A DNA stretch of 5,861 nucleotides from Pseudomonadota bacterium (GTDB lineage Bacteria > Pseudomonadota > Gammaproteobacteria > Steroidobacterales > Steroidobacteraceae): the NCBI GenBank assembly GCA_021815905.1, contig JAKAZP010000171.1, positions 1-5,861 of the forward strand, given 5' to 3'. Positions 5,148 through 5,861 of the stretch are shown in pieces; position 1 is the stretch's first letter, and every line of letters begins with the position of its first letter. The notes below the pieces were generated by a model, which searched no databases, had not been told where the DNA came from, and worked only from the letters and a program-made list of their open reading frames with translations. A program made the translations under genes and the position numbers.

Positions 5148-5861
5148 GGGATTTCGCCTGATGTGTTGTCGCCGGCCGCCGCCGGCAGTCGCAGGGTGAA
5201 GCAGGCGCCCCCCGCGGCGGCTGGAGCGTAGCGTAGCGTTCCCCGGTGGGCATCCACAATGGAGCGGCTGATCGCGAGCCCGAGACCGGTGCCCGTCGAC
5301 TTGGTCGTGCAGAAGGGGTCGAACAGCCGCTCGAGGATCGAGGGGTCCACGCCGGGGCCTGAATCGGTCACGCTGACTTCGACCATCCCGTCCCCGGCGA
5401 GCGCGCTGCGCACCGCGATGTCACGCAGCTCGGGAGGCGCCGCGACCAGGGCCTCGATGGCGTTGTGCAGCAGATTGAGCAATACCTGCTGAATCTGCAC
5501 CGGGTCGACGCAGACCGGCGGCAGGCGCTCCTCGAGCTCGAAGTGCAGCCGCACGTCGTGCAGCCGGCCGTCGGTCGCCGCCAGGGGAACGAGCTCGCGG
5601 ATCGAGGCGTTGATCGAGGCGAGGACCCTGTGGGTCTCCTGCCGGCGCACCAGGCTGCGCAGGCGGCGAATGATCTCGCCGGCCCGCAGCGACTGGGCGG
5701 CGATCTGCTCGAGCGCCTCCCGGACCTCATCGATCTCCGGCGGCTCGCGCCCGAGGAGCCGGACGCAGGCATGCGCGTAGTTCGTGATGGCGGCGAGGGG
5801 CTGATTGAGCTCGTGGGAGATGCCCGCGGCCATCTCCCCCATGGTCGCGAGAACGGCGCCG
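5141..5861 (-). CDS. Sensor histidine kinase (FixL/NtrB-like catalytic core), 5' end missing
   Basis: The frame is open to the right window edge, where GAVLAT precedes the first in-window ATG (5842). That MGEMAAGISHEL is internal: in this family it follows a sensory (often PAS) region and the preceding linker. Counting from that Met, the HisKA dimerisation domain holds phosphoacceptor His10 in SHELNQPL. The HATPase domain shows an N box (VLLNLLHNAIEAL, Asn127), G1 (DSGPGVD, 160-166), F box (LFDPFCTTK) and G2 (GTGLGLA, 184-190). The catalytic core is complete, so the protein should autophosphorylate and pass the phosphate to the regulator whose start overlaps its stop. The HELNQPL and FDPFCTTK forms are typical of kinases paired with FixJ-type regulators. 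The signal sensed cannot be known because the input domain lies outside the window. Confidence 0.92.
   Translation of the reverse strand, partial: GAVLATMGEMAAGISHELNQPLAAITNYAHACVRLLGREPPEIDEVREALEQIAAQSLRAGEIIRRLRSLVRRQETHRVLASINASIRELVPLAATDGRLHDVRLHFELEERLPPVCVDPVQIQQVLLNLLHNAIEALVAAPPELRDIAVRSALAGDGMVEVSVTDSGPGVDPSILERLFDPFCTTKSTGTGLGLAISRSIVDAHRGTLRYAPAAAGGACFTLRLPAAAGDNTSGEIPC

Noticed and set aside
5171..5186. GCCGGC inverted repeat near the end of the sensor kinase gene
   Set aside because: It encodes the Ala/Gly-rich C-terminus and is a product of GC-rich codon use; no sign of regulatory function.
4077..5231. Long plus-strand open frame (384 codons) across the ackA, regulator and kinase genes
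   Set aside because: It spans three real genes on the other strand and has no domain signature; long antisense frames are expected at this GC content.

Overview
This is a GC-rich, densely coded chromosomal window (roughly 70% G+C by eye). It carries nine protein genes, two of them cut by the window edges. The gene set is an outer-membrane glycine-zipper protein, an alkyladenine-type DNA glycosylase, an envelope L,D-transpeptidase, a YqjD/YqjE/YqjK-type membrane trio, acetate kinase and a FixL/FixJ-type two-component pair. It points to a Gram-negative proteobacterium, most likely a high-GC gamma- or betaproteobacterium. No genus can be named from the sequence alone. No mobile element, CRISPR array, tRNA or rRNA was seen.

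Left part (1-2163): the 3' part of a plus-strand glycine-zipper envelope protein ends at 410. It converges on a minus-strand 3-methyladenine DNA glycosylase (456-1052), with a perfect 12-bp hairpin between the two stops. The glycosylase is divergent from a secreted L,D-transpeptidase (1114-2163). The 61-bp divergent gap holds a near-symmetric -10-like element that could serve both genes.

Middle (2117-3164, minus strand): a DUF883/YqjD-like gene, a YqjE-like gene and a YqjK-like gene form a tightly overlapping operon with ATGA-type stop/start junctions. The end of the last gene overlaps the end of the L,D-transpeptidase gene tail to tail. A sigma-70/sigma-S-like -10 box and a good ribosome binding site precede the first gene.

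Right part (3338-5861, minus strand): a sensor histidine kinase (N-terminus outside the window) overlaps a FixJ/NarL-type response regulator by 7 bp. A short acetate kinase follows 76 bp further on. The same orientation and small gap make a kinase-regulator-ackA transcript possible. AckA carries unusual residues in its phosphate-binding loop (QLGGG where most family members have HLGNG).

Most of the window is ordinary core-genome content. The points worth a second look are the AckA active-site variation with its two-component neighbours, the two intergenic hairpins sharing the same apex, the symmetric divergent promoter and the tail-to-tail gene overlap. I did not find convincing evidence of a wholly new system.
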